A model generated the notes under the pieces. The model did no database searches and had not been told where the DNA came from. It saw nothing but the letters and a program-made list of their open reading frames with translations. From Mastigamoeba balamuthi (Eukaryota > Evosea > Mastigamoebida > Mastigamoebidae), in assembly GCA_902651635.1 (NCBI GenBank), contig CACRSC010000031.1:303355-365854 (forward strand): a stretch of DNA of 62,500 nucleotides, written 5' to 3'. This document shows, piece after piece, positions 43,535 to 55,129 of the stretch (position 1 is its first letter; each line of letters starts with the position of its first letter). Both the position numbers and the translations under genes were made by a program.

Positions 43535-45536
43535 CTAAGCCTCGATAGCATCGTTCTCCTTTGTGAATGCGACGTAGTACTTGTGTATGACAACAGGGAG
43601 GCAGACCAAGGTGGGCCCGAGGATGATGCCCTGAACGTTGAAGGCGCTGACACCCAGAGCAACACTCATTCCCGCGAGCAGCGGGTGCGCCCCGGGTATC
43701 TCGGCCATGATCGCCGTGTCGACGAACCACCACGCGTAGAGGTGCAGCACGAACACCGAGACCAGCACAAGCGTCCTCCCTTGGGCGATGAGCTGCGGAA
43801 GCGCGAGGATGCAGACCACCAGCGGGCTGACAACGGGGACCACTGCGGCGATGCCACGGCAGTTAGTTGACTCGCTACGGGGACTGACTGCGCACTGCCG
43901 AAGAACCCCGAGATCAGCGAGCAGATGAGCACCAGGCGGATGCCAAAGGCCTTGAACACGAGGCCGGTGAAGAGCGCGTGGTACACGAACAGCTTGATGC
44001 TCGAGAGGAACACCGCGCGGATCGTCTCGCTGATGGCGTCCGAGAGCCTGGTGGTCCCCAGGACCCCCGACACCGTCTGCCCCACCGACTCGATGAGGCT
44101 CCTGCGCGGGTAGAGCAGGTAGTACAGCGCACTGCAGAACAGCATGAACTGCATCACGACGATGAACCCGCTCAGGCACAGCGACGCGGCGGCCACCGAG
44201 AGCGTCCCTATCGCGCGGCCGAGGAGCAGGCCAGAGTCGAGCGTGAAGGCGGCGATGGGCGTCGTGATGGAGGCCACGGTGCTGTGGTTGTGGGCGACCT
44301 GCCGCCACTCGCCCCAGACCAGCGAGAACAGCGACGGCAGCTCGAACAGCTGGCCGTGGAGCAGCGTGACGACGAACCTCTCCGTCTGCGGCAGGTGCTC
44401 CCTGATCCCCTTGGCCACCACCGCGGCGCCGGGGTTGCTCGCGTTGAGCTGCCCCGCGGTGCAGTTGCGCTGCATGGGCAGCAGGCACCGGAGCGAGTGC
44501 GCGATGTGGGCGATATCCGAGGCGTTGAGGCCCGGGAAGGCCTGCTCGAGCGCCGTGACGCCCCAGCGCTCGACGACGAGGCTGCCGCGCTCGATGACGA
44601 CGCGCACGTGGTCGCTGGTCGCCAGGTGCGGCGGCAGCGAGCGCACGACGAGCGCCTGCGAGGCCTCGGCGAGCTCCTTGCCCTCCACGCCGACCCTGTA
44701 CGCCGCCCCCACGACCAGGCCAGCGGCGACCCCGATGCTGAGCACCACCAGCATCGCCGCCAGGCAGCAGTCGAGGTACCCGCTCTCGCCCGTGCTGGCC
44801 GCCCGCCTCCTCCTCGCCCGGGCCGGCGACCTGCGCGCGGGCAGCGCCACGCGGGCCGAGGGCAGCAGGCGGCGCCAGAGGAAGACCGCCGGGCACACGA
44901 CGGCGGCCGAGGTGCAGGCGGCCATCGCGGTGACGCCCCAGCCGATGCTCGAGCACAGCTCCGAGGCCAGCCAGAGGGCCCAGGCCGCGAAGAGGGCGCC
45001 CATGTGCGGGGCCGCCGCGTGCTGGTCGGGCGACCTGCCCACGACGTGCTGCGCCACGTGCACGACGCTGCCCACGAGCTGCTCCCAGCGCTCCTCCCAC
45101 GTCATCTCGAGCAGCGACTGCGCCGTGCAGAGCCAATACCCGCAACGAAACACGTCACCAGTTCAGTTTTCCCTGTTCGCGAAAACCCGCAGAGAACGCA
45201 GAGAGAACTGTGTGGCAGCCGCACGATGACGCCGGACTTGAGGTGGTGGAGCGGGATGCTGCAGAGCAGGGCCCAGAGGAGCGGGTAGAGGTACGGGTGG
45301 AGCAGCAGGTAGTCGAGGTAGAGCACGTAGAGGGCAGCGCCGCCCACCGCGTAGACCGTCAGCGACACCACCGCAGGCCGTATGTGCCGGCGCAGCCCAG
45401 CGACGTCCTCCTCGCTCACGCTACGGGTGCGGCCTCGCGTGGGCTCGGGCGGGGTGCGGGCCGGGGGGGGCGGGGGGGGGGGGGGGGGGCTGGGAGACGC
45501 GCACCTGATGCCCACGAGCCTCGGGCTGAGCTCCAT
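43535..45536 (-). CDS. TMEM245/AI-2E-exporter family membrane protein
   Basis: Exons 45536-45225, 45117-43896 and 43842-43535 (introns 107 and 53 nt) give 613 residues. The N-terminus is Pro-rich, then TM helices including LYPLLWALLCSIPLHHL, typical of the AI-2E/TMEM245 first module, a long luminal/extracellular part with several Asn glycosylation sites (NAS, NCT, NHS), and a C-terminal block of helices ending HPLLAGMSVALGVSAFN and GIILGPTLVCLPVVI, the family's most conserved element. The bacterial relatives export small molecules; eukaryotic TMEM245 has no settled function. A G/C-run at 45465-45487 encodes part of the Pro-rich tail and is prone to sequencing error, so the local frame could be wrong. 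Confidence 0.8.
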
Positions 45537-46663
45537 GGGGTCGCCGTTCCAATCGCGCCAATAAACCGAAATATCTCTGTGGTTGCATATCTTGGGAAAT
45601 CAAATCGGGCCGTAAGTACGCCAGCGCGCCTGTTGGCCATGTGTTATCCTTGATCAGTTGTCACCCTCACAAAGCGTATTGCGAGCCAAACAAAAAAAAT
45701 GATCAAACCAACAGTGCACAAATTAACCACATATTTTTGCCCCGTGTCAGGGGCACGACCCCCAGGACGAAGTCCCCAAACCTGCTGGGCCCTAATCACG
45801 GTATTTCCCCCCAGAGATGGTGAAGCGGGTGACTTCAATGCGATCCGAGGGCAAATACCGTGACAAAGGCCCCAACCATATTTGAGGGACATCACCCTGT
45901 GGGGTGTGTGAGGAGAGCTAAAATGGCGTGTCTGACCCCAGTTCTCTTTGCCTGCGAGTGCGAGAATACATACCCACTTATTGACCCACAGCCTTGTTCA
46001 GAAAATCTGTCTATGAGGTTCTGTGACAGGGGAGAAACCGAGACACGGGGGAAAGGGGAGGGATCTTCGTATTAATTATCATCTTCTTCGTCAGTCATCT
46101 CGCCCCGGTTGCTAATAGAACCACTCGAGTGTCCCATGTTTAAACAGCACGAGTTCTCAAAGCAAAATTTTGACCATTTCCCGCAAGTCCCAGCAATGCC
46201 TCGGGTCCAGAACTCCTTTGGTGATCGGAAACTGCACCTTAATGTTGAAGGTAGTAGCCTAAGGTTGGATACTGACGCGCTTCTTATTTTATCCCAGCGG
46301 GTACGGGAGTGGCGGCCAGGCACCAGTTTTTGCACATTTCCCCACCCGACCGAGATCCATTCAGGAATAAACCGCTGATAGGTTGCACCAGAACAGTCTC
46401 ATTGCCCGAAACTCATCGTGGCACAGAGGTTGTGCACTGGACAGCTGGAGGAGGCGCGCAGCAACAGTGGGTCATTGTTCGGTTGATTCGGTTGAAGACC
46501 GTTAGGGGAATGAAATCAATTCGGAAACTTGTCGGTTGTGCTGGTGATTTGTGAGAGGTGCAGTCTCACAGTTCAGGAACCATGACGACGCGCTCTTTAA
46601 AAGGCCGGCCTGTACTGACCATATTTATAACTGAGCCATCGTTAAACACACCACTCCAGCCTG
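45537..46663. other. Gene-free divergent region
   Basis: About 1.1 kb between divergent genes. Short frames on both strands lack domains. It could include long 5' UTRs. Confidence 0.5.
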
Positions 46664-48805
46664 ATGGCAACATCTTCTCTGTGCCTGGTGGCCCTGCTCT
46701 GCGCAGCCGTGGCCACCGCGAGGCCCCTGTTCCCCTCGCAGCTCGGCCGTGTGGCTCCAGACCCACAGAACCCGCAGCGTTTCGCGTACACGGGCGCACA
46801 GAGGGGCCGCAGCCCCTTGGACCTCGGGGTGGGGGACGCGCTGATGGACTACACGCTGAGCTACGATGTGACCCTGCGCAAGGGTGTGCACTCGCTTGAC
46901 AACGAGCCCACGATCGAGGCCATCAACTGCTCCTCTCGCTACATTCTAGGTGCGTGGCCTCTCCGTTGTGCACGTTTCGCTTCCAGATTTCCAATATGCG
47001 AGTGTCTTGTTTCACTTATTGTCAACCGACTCCGGAAAAATAACGCAGAGGTTCAGCTGAGCGACGAGTCGGCAGTTCGGGCTTGGGGCCCGAGGTTCAT
47101 GGTCGTTGGCGGGCCCGAGTGGGGCTGCGCCGAGCAGAACATCGCGCGCTTCGTCGCTGCGGTAATGTGGCCTGCACCGAACAGGGCCGTGTTCCTGACG
47201 ACGCCGACCCCGCTGGCCTGGGAGCTCGTCCACGAGGCCGGGTTCGTGCACATGGAGGGAACAGCGGTCGCAGCAGCAGCTGTGTCTCGCCGCGACCTCT
47301 CGGCCGACATCGACGTGGGCGTCTCGTGGAACAGCCTCTCCAACGGCACCGTCGACCAGGAGGTCAAGAGGCTCTCGCTCAGCAGCTGCCCCACGTGCCA
47401 GGCATCCGGGTGCGGCAGCGGCGAGTCCAAGACGCCGCTGTGCAGCCTGTGCGAGGAGGGTGTCGAGCTGAGGTCGGAGATCACGTGCACGCACTGCATG
47501 GCCCGCATGCGCTTCACGCACGTCTCGTTTGACATCAGGGCGGGCTTGTCCAAGAGGGAGGAGGCCATCGATACTTCGTGCATACTCCGCCCAGATAAGT
47601 GCATAGTGGATGCTTGGGACAAGATATTCAAAGACCTGCACTTGGGCGACATCGACAAGATCGGCAAGATCATGGACTCGCTCGACCACTTCATCGACGG
47701 CCTCAAGAAGATTTTCCAGGGCCCTGTCGCGGCCCTCCAGCTCGACGGGCAGCTCGACGTCAACCTCGGCGACCTCGAGGTGAACGTCTCTGCAGCGCTG
47801 CACAAGCAGCTCTCGGTGCAGCTGGTCGGCAAGTCCATCGCCCTCAACAAGGGCGCCAGCGTCGGCAGTGGCTCGTTCTCCGTGGCGGTCGGCGCCTCCA
47901 TCGACCTGTTCATCGACGCCAAGCTCGACGGCTACGCTGTCGTCAGCACAGGCTACAACAAGAACCTCGACTTCTCTATCAAGGCGACTGGCGGCCTGGG
48001 CGGCAACTCGGGCAAGGTGACCGTCACCAACCGCGAGGTCCCTGTCACCGAGCCGCACACGACGATCAAGGCCAGCGCGGCCGCAGAGGTCGTCATCGGC
48101 ATCAAGCCGTCGGTGAGCTTCAAGGTCGAGCCGTGGGTCGGCGGCGTCGAGGCCGAGGTGTCGCCGCAGGTCCGCAGCACCGCCCGCCTGCAGTTCCCGC
48201 CGTTCCAGCCCCTGGCGGCGCCCAAGCTCGTGAGCGACAGCCTGCTGTCGTTCGGCGACTGCACCAAGCACCACGCAGGCGAGTTCCAGGCCCAGTTCGA
48301 GGTGCCCGCCAGCGCGTCGTTCAAGCTGCTGTCCGCGTCCAAGACGCTCGACATCGACGTCATCCAGCCCATCCACATCGTCGGCGGCTGCTTCGTGCAC
48401 ATGGACGGCAACGGCACGGAGCTGCCCAGCAGGGTCGTCAACTTCGCGCGCAACCTCTCGGATGTCATCCCGCGCATCAAGTCGTCGAGCATGGCGCTCG
48501 AGACGGGCATCGCACGCGACATCAGCGCCGCGCTGGGCAGCGACCCGAGCAACTTCCGTGTGTCGCAGACGGGGCCCGCAGAGCTCACCGTGCAGATCAC
48601 CGCGGACAACGAGAAGACCGGCCGGGCGCTGGCTGCCAAGCTCGACAGGCAGCTGCGCGCCAGGGGGTCGGAGCTGTGGGCCGGGCCCGTCATGTCGCGG
48701 TTCGCGCACGCGTACACCGAGGGAGGGGACTTCAGCGCTGCCCCGGCAATGGCAGCGCCGCTTCTCCTCGCGGCAGTCGCTGCTCTCACTTCAATTGCTT
48801 TCTGA
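46664..48805 (+). CDS. Secreted, probably GPI-anchored surface protein of unknown family
   Basis: Exons 46664-46949 and 47049-48805 give 680 residues; the 99-nt intron is in frame, so an unspliced reading would add 33 residues. Residues 1-19 are a signal peptide (SSLCLVALLCAAVATA), and the last ~20 form a hydrophobic tail after small residues (Ala/Ser), as in GPI-attachment signals. Between them: a Cys-rich stretch (CPTCQASGCGSGES, CSLCEEG, CTHCMARM), a repetitive beta-type region (DGQLDVNLGDLEVNVSAALH...), and a possible SEA-like segment near the C-terminus. N-glycosylation sites are present. No homologous family recognised; a cell-surface or cyst-coat role is possible. Confidence 0.75.
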   Translation: MATSSLCLVALLCAAVATARPLFPSQLGRVAPDPQNPQRFAYTGAQRGRSPLDLGVGDALMDYTLSYDVTLRKGVHSLDNEPTIEAINCSSRYILGAWPLRCARFASRFPICECLVSLIVNRLRKNNAEVQLSDESAVRAWGPRFMVVGGPEWGCAEQNIARFVAAVMWPAPNRAVFLTTPTPLAWELVHEAGFVHMEGTAVAAAAVSRRDLSADIDVGVSWNSLSNGTVDQEVKRLSLSSCPTCQASGCGSGESKTPLCSLCEEGVELRSEITCTHCMARMRFTHVSFDIRAGLSKREEAIDTSCILRPDKCIVDAWDKIFKDLHLGDIDKIGKIMDSLDHFIDGLKKIFQGPVAALQLDGQLDVNLGDLEVNVSAALHKQLSVQLVGKSIALNKGASVGSGSFSVAVGASIDLFIDAKLDGYAVVSTGYNKNLDFSIKATGGLGGNSGKVTVTNREVPVTEPHTTIKASAAAEVVIGIKPSVSFKVEPWVGGVEAEVSPQVRSTARLQFPPFQPLAAPKLVSDSLLSFGDCTKHHAGEFQAQFEVPASASFKLLSASKTLDIDVIQPIHIVGGCFVHMDGNGTELPSRVVNFARNLSDVIPRIKSSSMALETGIARDISAALGSDPSNFRVSQTGPAELTVQITADNEKTGRALAAKLDRQLRARGSELWAGPVMSRFAHAYTEGGDFSAAPAMAAPLLLAAVAALTSIAF

Positions 48806-49142
48806 GTGAGGTTCTCCTCTTGGCACAGCCTCCATCTGTTTGTTGTAAACAATCAACTTGATCATCAAGTGTTTTGCACTCAAGTGTCTTGGTACTCATA
48901 AAAGTCGCCCGATTCCCTTGAAGTGCACAAACCGAGTGACACCCTCGTTGCCACCTTGCCCCTCGTGCCACGCTGTAATCGATATCTAAGAGTGTATCTT
49001 CCTTCACCACCGACTCAGAGTTCCACGAGGTTCCATTTGGACCATAAGGCGCCACATTCAATTTCTGACCCTCACAAGTCAACAGAGTCGCAGGAGTCAC
49101 ATCACAGCAGCTCCGTTTACAGCAACTCGAAGAGAGTCTGCG
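48806..49142. other. Intergenic region
   Basis: About 340 nt between two co-oriented secreted-protein genes; no feature recognised. Confidence 0.4.
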
Positions 49143-49979
49143 ATGGCCTCCGCTGTGCTGATCTCTGCTGTGCTGGCCGTTGCTGTCCTCGTTGATTGCG
49201 CCGCCGCTGAGGACAAGGGCAAGCGCTTGTGCGTGTGAGGGTACAACAAGGAGAGCGCGAGTGTTGTGGGCTCGTTCGACAACCCGTCCTGCAACAGTGC
49301 ACAAAAGAGCAGTGCGAGTCGCGCTGGTCCAGCTGCAGGCTGCCGCCCTCCGGGACCGGCTCGGTTTACGTCTCGGGCTCCTGCACGGCGTCTGTGCGCT
49401 GGGAGGAGGCCTCGCACACATCGTGTCTCGCCAATTGCACAAGCATCATTACCTCGAGGTGCGTCATGGTCGACGGTGGCGCAGAGGCCCCACAGGGCTC
49501 GTGCGACCCCGCCAAGGACATGGCCAGGTCGGCCATCTGCACAGGAGGCAAGTGCCCTAAGTCGGGGCCGATCTACGACGGCGCGTACCTCGTCGACGCC
49601 TGCGAGCAGTGCACCGCCGAGGGCTGCAGGACCGAACTGTCGCAGTGCAGGTTCGGGAGCGGCAAGATAGAGGGCTACTGCGGTACCATTTCCCTTGGGG
49701 TTCAGCTCCCTCGGCTGCCCCTTCCGCCCTCCTCCTCCTCCTCGCCGCTGCGATCGCTCCTTTCCTCTGAGAAGGATCGAGAGAACAACACAATAGAGTG
49801 TCCGACTGGGCAGCTCACTCGAAGTCCGTGTCGGCACCCAACATGGCCTGAGAACAAAGTGAGGGGGGTGCGGGCAGTTATGTCATGGTTCGTACTAGTG
49901 AAGCCCTGTGTCACTCTGACCCACAGGCCTTGCACAGGGACAGTTGGCATGCACGAGGTGCTGCCGAGCGAGAGATTGA
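49143..49979 (+). CDS. Small secreted Cys-rich protein
   Basis: Three exons (49143-49232, 49298-49682, 49927-49979; introns 65 and 244 nt) give 175 residues. Residues 1-22 are a signal peptide (SAVLISAVLAVAVLVDCAAA). The mature part has about 19 Cys in repeated C-x(3-4)-C spacings (CCTKEQCESRWSSC, CEQCTAEGCRTELSQC), suggesting two related disulfide-bonded modules. The last exon adds ACTRCCRARD. No family is recognised. The second intron is longer than average; if unspliced, the frame stays open to 50026 but loses its Cys pattern. Confidence 0.6.
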
Positions 49980-50276
49980 TAGGGAGGCCGATAGGCAAGC
50001 CCGGCACGCTGCTGAGCAATAGGTGAGCTTTTCCGAGATGGAGGAGAGCAGGGAATCTGGATGAGGACACGAGTCGGGGGGTCATCAATCCATTTCTGAG
50101 GAAAAGCACAAAATCAAGTTATCCTATGGGCCCCCCGATGACGCAGCAGTAGCACACCTGCACCTACACGCGTATCTGGCGTATCTCTTATGCAACCACT
50201 TTTTAACTATTCCGTGTCGCACCACACTCACACGTCCGCACACCCCAACAGCAGTGCCAACGCCACACGCCCGACA
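49980..50276. other. Intergenic region
   Basis: About 300 nt upstream of the MFS transporter. The transporter frame is open back to an ATG at 50190, so translation may start there instead of 50277. Confidence 0.4.
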
Positions 50277-52171
50277 ATGACAAACGACTGCAGCAGCAGC
50301 GACGTGTCCCTCGAAGAGATCGCGCCCCCGGTCGAGGGCCTCGACGCCAACGGCTCGCCACAGACCCCCGCGTGCGCGGTCAAGGACATCGAGCCATCGG
50401 TGGCGGCGTCCAAGTCGCCAGCGCCCAGCAGCAAGGACGCCGCGGCAGGCGGGCCAGACGAGCCCCAGAAGCTCTCGATGCGCAACAAGCTGCTGCTCTT
50501 CGAAATGCTGCTGCTCACACTGAGGTACAGTTTTAGCATCTTTTACGTCACCCCGTTCCTTCCTGGATTTTGTCGGTATTCGGCCTTGTTCTCAAAATGC
50601 ACAACCCCCGTGAACGCAGCGTCATGGCGACCGAGACGACCATCTCCCCGGCACTGCCGAGGATCGCGGAGCAGTACCCAGAGCACCAGAGCTGGGTGCC
50701 GTGGACTCTGGCGGCGTACAACGTCGTGGGGTCCGTGTGGACGCCCATCGCGGGGTCCCTGGGCGACATCTTCGGCGTCAAGTGGATCACGCTCATCTCG
50801 CTGGCCATCTACCTCGTCGGCGAGGTCGGCTGCGCGCTGAGCAGGAACATCTTCGTGCTGATCGGCTTCCGTGCAGTCCAGGGCGTCGGCATGGGCATCT
50901 TCGTCCTCTGCTTCACGGCCATCAAGAAGTCGTTCCCGCCCAAGTGGGTCCCCGTGTCGCTGGGCATTGTCTCGAGCATGTTCTCGGTCGGTGTCTCGTT
51001 CGGGCTCGTCGGGGGCGCCGGCATCATCAAGCTGCTCAAGCACACGCGCTGGGAGTACGTGTTCTTCGTCTACGTTCCGTTCATCCTCGCCGTCATCGTG
51101 GCCTTCTTCTTCACGATGCCCGACGTCAAGAAGGACAAGTCGCGCAAGGTCGACATCATCGGGGCTGTGCTCCTGGGCATCGGCGTCACAGCGTTCCTGA
51201 TCGGCCTGACGCTGAGCGAGACGCGCGGGTGGAAGGACGGCGTGGTCCTGGGGCTGGTCATCGCCGGCGTCTTCGTGCTCGGCGTGTTCCTTGCCGTCGA
51301 GTGCTTCATCAAGGACCCGCTTGTCGATGTCGGGCTGCTCTTCACGCGAGACCTCCTGACCATCGGCTCGGTGTCCTTCCTCGTAGGGTTCGCCCTGTTC
51401 AGCAACTTCCAGACGCTGCCGTTCCTGTACCAGTTCAAGTTCGGCTGCACGGACCCGCTCACTGTCGGCCTCCTGCTGCTGCCCTTTGGGCTCGCCCAGC
51501 TCCCCATTGCGCCCGTCTCCGCTGTGTTGGGAAAGCGCATCGGGTTCTACGCTGTCATCACGGTAGGCCTCGTCCTGATGACCCTGGGGTTCGGCCTCTA
51601 CATCCGCTTCGACGAGAACAAGACGCAGGCCGTCTTCATCAACATTTGTATGCCCCGCTGCCCTCCCAATGTTCTCGGGTGCCTGACTTGTTCTCTCCCT
51701 CTCGAAGTGTGCGGAGTGGCAATGGGCTGCGTGATGGTGTCAATCATGAACGTCATCTCGGAGCACACGACGCCCTTGCAGTTTGGCAGCGCCTCGGGCA
51801 CTAACATGCTGCTGCGCATTTTTGGAGGAGCAGTGGGCCCCATCGTCGTCAACCTCATCATGTACAGGGGCGCCATCACTCTCACTAGGCCCATCGGCCC
51901 GCCGGTGCACTTGACGAGCGACAGCAGCGACGTGTTCGTCCCGACCATGTCGATCAAGATCCCCATCGAGGAGGGATACCGCCACAGCTTCACGGCCATC
52001 TGCGTGGCTTCAGCTGCAGCGCTGGTCGCGTGCCAGGTGCTCAGCAACAAGTTCAAGGCTTGCCAGAAGCCCAAGGCCGGAGTTCAGAAGCAGACCGAGA
52101 ACGACGTCGTCGTGTCGGTGTGCGAGGTTGTTCCCCCGGCGACCACAGTATCCGCAGAAACGAACATTTAG
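50277..52171 (+). CDS. Major facilitator superfamily transporter, DHA2 (EmrB/QacA-like)
   Basis: Exons 50277-50524, 50620-51647 and 51708-52171 (introns 95 and 60 nt) give 579 residues with about 14 membrane helices. MFS signatures: SPALPRIAEQ after TM1 (motif of DHA families), GSLGDIFGVKWI (motif A loop), FRAVQGVGMGIF (TM4 motif B) and FGLVGGAGI with a following RWEYVFFV (GG and RWxxxF, motif C region of DHA2). These proton antiporters export drugs or metabolites across the plasma or vacuolar membrane. The N-terminal ~75 residues are cytosolic and low in complexity. The 60-nt intron is in frame and so could be missed by simple ORF callers; removing it makes FINI-L-CGVAMGC, restoring a continuous TM helix. 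Confidence 0.9.
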
Positions 52172-52406
52172 AACACTCACACGTCCATTTTGAAGGCATA
52201 CAATACGTGAAGTCCGTAGTTTATCCGAAACCAATGCGCAGTTGCTGTGCTGTATGGCCCGCTAGAGGCGTATGATGGTCATGGCACTTAATCCCTGTCT
52301 CTGCCCCCCCTTTTACGCTCACATGTCGTCTTGTTTTCTTTCCGGGGGTGGGGGTAAAAGACGGAGTCGGGGCTGTGCGTTCGTGAGCACCCACTGTTCT
52401 GCCATG
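52172..52406. other. Convergent intergenic region
   Basis: About 235 nt between two stop codons; nothing recognised. Confidence 0.4.
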
Positions 52407-55129
52407 TCAGGCTCGCGAGAACTGCTGCACAAGCAACCCCTCGATCAGAGGAACAATTTCGGCGAAGGACGGGCGATCAGCGGGGCGGCCACTCCAGCAC
52501 TTCGACATCAACCCCGTATACTCTTTATCCCACGTGCTGTCTATCTTTGGCCTCTGAAGTAACAGTGTGTCAGCAGTTACATCTGATGCGTAAACAAGCA
52601 CGTGCCTTTCCCTCGATGATGTACTCCGCGAACTCTGCGAATTTTAACTGTAAGAAGGAGCGCGGAAAGCGTGATTGACGCACTAAGCGAGTTTACAATT
52701 TCGGGGTCGTTTTTGAAAGGCGCCTCCTGTGCGACAGTGTGGCACATGGTAATACCATAGCTGAACACGTCGGCCCTCTGCAGGAGACGATGTCAGCCTT
52801 TCAAAGTACTTTCCCAGAGCTCACCTGGTCGTAGTCAGCTCCCTTAAGTATTTCTGGAGCCATATACAGCGGTGTTCCGATGCCCTTGGTGCAGTCGAGC
52901 TTCGTCGACAGCCTCGAGAGGTCTCTAGACGTTCCAAAGTCGGCGATCTTGCAGACCACTGGGGACTTGGCGTCGAAGGACACCAACTGCGGCAGCACAA
53001 CGTCAGATGCAAGACAAAAACGTACTGTCACGTTGACGAACCAGAAGGTTGTCAGGCTTGATGTCCCTGTGGAGGATGTAGGAGGCGTGCAGGAACATCA
53101 TTGCCCGTGCGCAGTCGAGCATGCACTTGAGACGCAGGTCCCACGGGGCAATTTTCTTGGCGAGCGCGTTGCCGAGGGTCCCGTACTCACAGAACTCCGT
53201 GACGATCGAGAGGAAGTTGGGGACGTGGACTGCCCCAATGAACCCAACAACGCGAGGGTTGCGGATGCCCTCCATCACAGAGACCTCGGACTGGAAGTCC
53301 TTGAGCATCTGGTCCGTCAGGAGGTCCTGGTGCTTGATCATCTTGATGGCGACGTCGATGCCGCGGTAGTCGCCACGCCAGACGGTGCCGTACGCGCCGT
53401 CGCCGATGGGGTCGCGGTACACCGAGAGCTCGTCGGGGTCCAGCTTCGTCGTCAGCGCGCTCTCGAGCTCCACGGGCACCCAGCACGCGCACCTCTCCTC
53501 CTTGTTCTTGGGCCACACGACCACGGCAATCTGCGGCGTCACGCTGGCAGACGTGCACTGCATGGAGGTCAGCCTCTCGCGATTACGGATGCACCGCGTG
53601 CCTTAACAGTAAGCGAGACAACGACGCTGACGGACTTGCCTGCGGCGATGGAAGCAGAGGCGGGATCGACGGTCACCTCCCACTTGAGCGACGGCCTCGA
53701 GACGAACCGGAAGCTGCAGCGGTGCTTGCTGGGGTTCGTCAGGCAGAGCGTGTCGGTGATGGCCTTGCCCACTGGCGCGAGGTGCGAGCCGAGGCCGAAC
53801 AGCGGCTTGGCGGGCTTGATGGTGATGGGCATCATCGCAGGGCACACCACCTTGGCGCCCGCCGTGACGACGTCGATCTCCTCCGCGTGGTTCTCCCTCG
53901 GCGGCTTGGCTGCGATGACGCGGAAGGGGTTCTCGACGTTGGTCGACATGAGCTGCGAGAACAGCGTCTCCTTGGCAGGCGACGGGGGCTTGGGCAGCGG
54001 CTTCTGCGTGACGGGCCTGTTGAAGTCGATCTTCTCGAGCATCAAGACGTGCGGCATGAGCGAGGGCGCCGGATGGTGGCGCGGCAGCGGCCTCTTCTTC
54101 GGCTCGGGCTCCGCGGGCAGCTTGACGTCGCTCTTGGGCATCGGGTGGAACAGCTTTGGAGCGGGCCTCGATATCTGTTTGAACGCCTGCGGCTTCCTCA
54201 GGGTCTTCTGCGACCCGCACGAGCTGGCAGACCTTGCGTGGCGCACTTGGTCGTCAGCCGGCTTCTGCGGGGCCGCCTTCTGCTCCCCCTGGGGCGAGGC
54301 CAGCGCACGGCTGTCTGGGCCACCCGGCGCGGGCTTGCCTTTGGGGGGAGCGACCACGATCGGCGGGGCCTGCGACTGCTCGTCGTTCCTCCAGTAGCCC
54401 GAGTACTTGAACCCGTCGGCCCACGTGTACGTTCCTGCCAACGCCACAAACGCGCACTGTTGGCGCTGCAAGGGCACGGCAAGTGGTACCGAGGCCGTGC
54501 TTGCAGTCGTTGAGCCAGTTGCCCTCGTACGTGTCGCCGTTTGATAGCGTCATCGTGCCGTGTCCGTTGCGCATGTCGTCCCTCCAGCCGCCGACGTACT
54601 TGTCACCGTTGGCCCACACGTACTCGCCCTCGCCGTGCTTGAGGTCGCCCTGCCACATGCCCCTGTACACGTCCCCGCTCGCCAGCACTAGAGTCCCGAG
54701 CCCACACTGGCGTTCAGGCAGAAGCACGCCGTGAGAAGAGGAACGCGAAACTCAACTCTGGGAATCTGCGAATTGAATCTGAAATAGCAGAGTCCACCGC
54801 CTCCCTCTCCACCCCCACCCCCCCACCGCCCCTCCGTCGGTGCTCACCTTGACGTCGTGCTCCCACTTGCCGTCGTACTTGTTGCCGCTGTCGGCGAAGA
54901 CCTGCACGCCGCGGCCGTGGCGCTGCTTGTTGAGCCAGTCGCCCTCGTACGTGTCGCCCGTGGACCACGTGTACCTGCCGCGGCCCTCCTGGTGCCCGTC
55001 GCGCCACTCGCCGTCGTACTCGTCGTGGCCCCCGGACCCGTCGGGCAGCCGGCAGCGCCCGCGGCCGTGCGGCAGGCCCTGCGCGTTGGTCTCGCCCCGG
55101 TACCAGGTCCCGTCCTGCGCGCTGCTCAT
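52407..55129 (-). CDS. MORN-repeat / MSP-like / TKL protein kinase
   Basis: Eight exons (55129-54848, 54706-54490, 54434-53602, 53557-53042, 52986-52825, 52777-52684, 52634-52606, 52553-52407) give 759 residues. Residues ~1-190 hold about eight MORN repeats (YRGETNAQGLPHGRGRC, YEGDWLNKQRHGRG, YVGGWRDDMRNGHG, YSGYW). After a Pro/Lys-rich linker, residues ~370-440 form an MSP/PapD-like beta domain (DTLCLTNPSKHRCSFRF). The kinase has all key residues: IGDGAYGTVWRG, AIKMIK, HRDIKPDNLL, KIADFGTS, GTPLYMAPEI, DVFSYGI and CWSGRPADRPSF. Its class is the tyrosine-kinase-like group common in amoebozoans. MORN repeats usually bind membranes. Introns 53601-53558 and 52605-52554 are GC-AG (donors GCACGC, GCACGT). 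Divergent from TRAPPC10. Confidence 0.9.
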
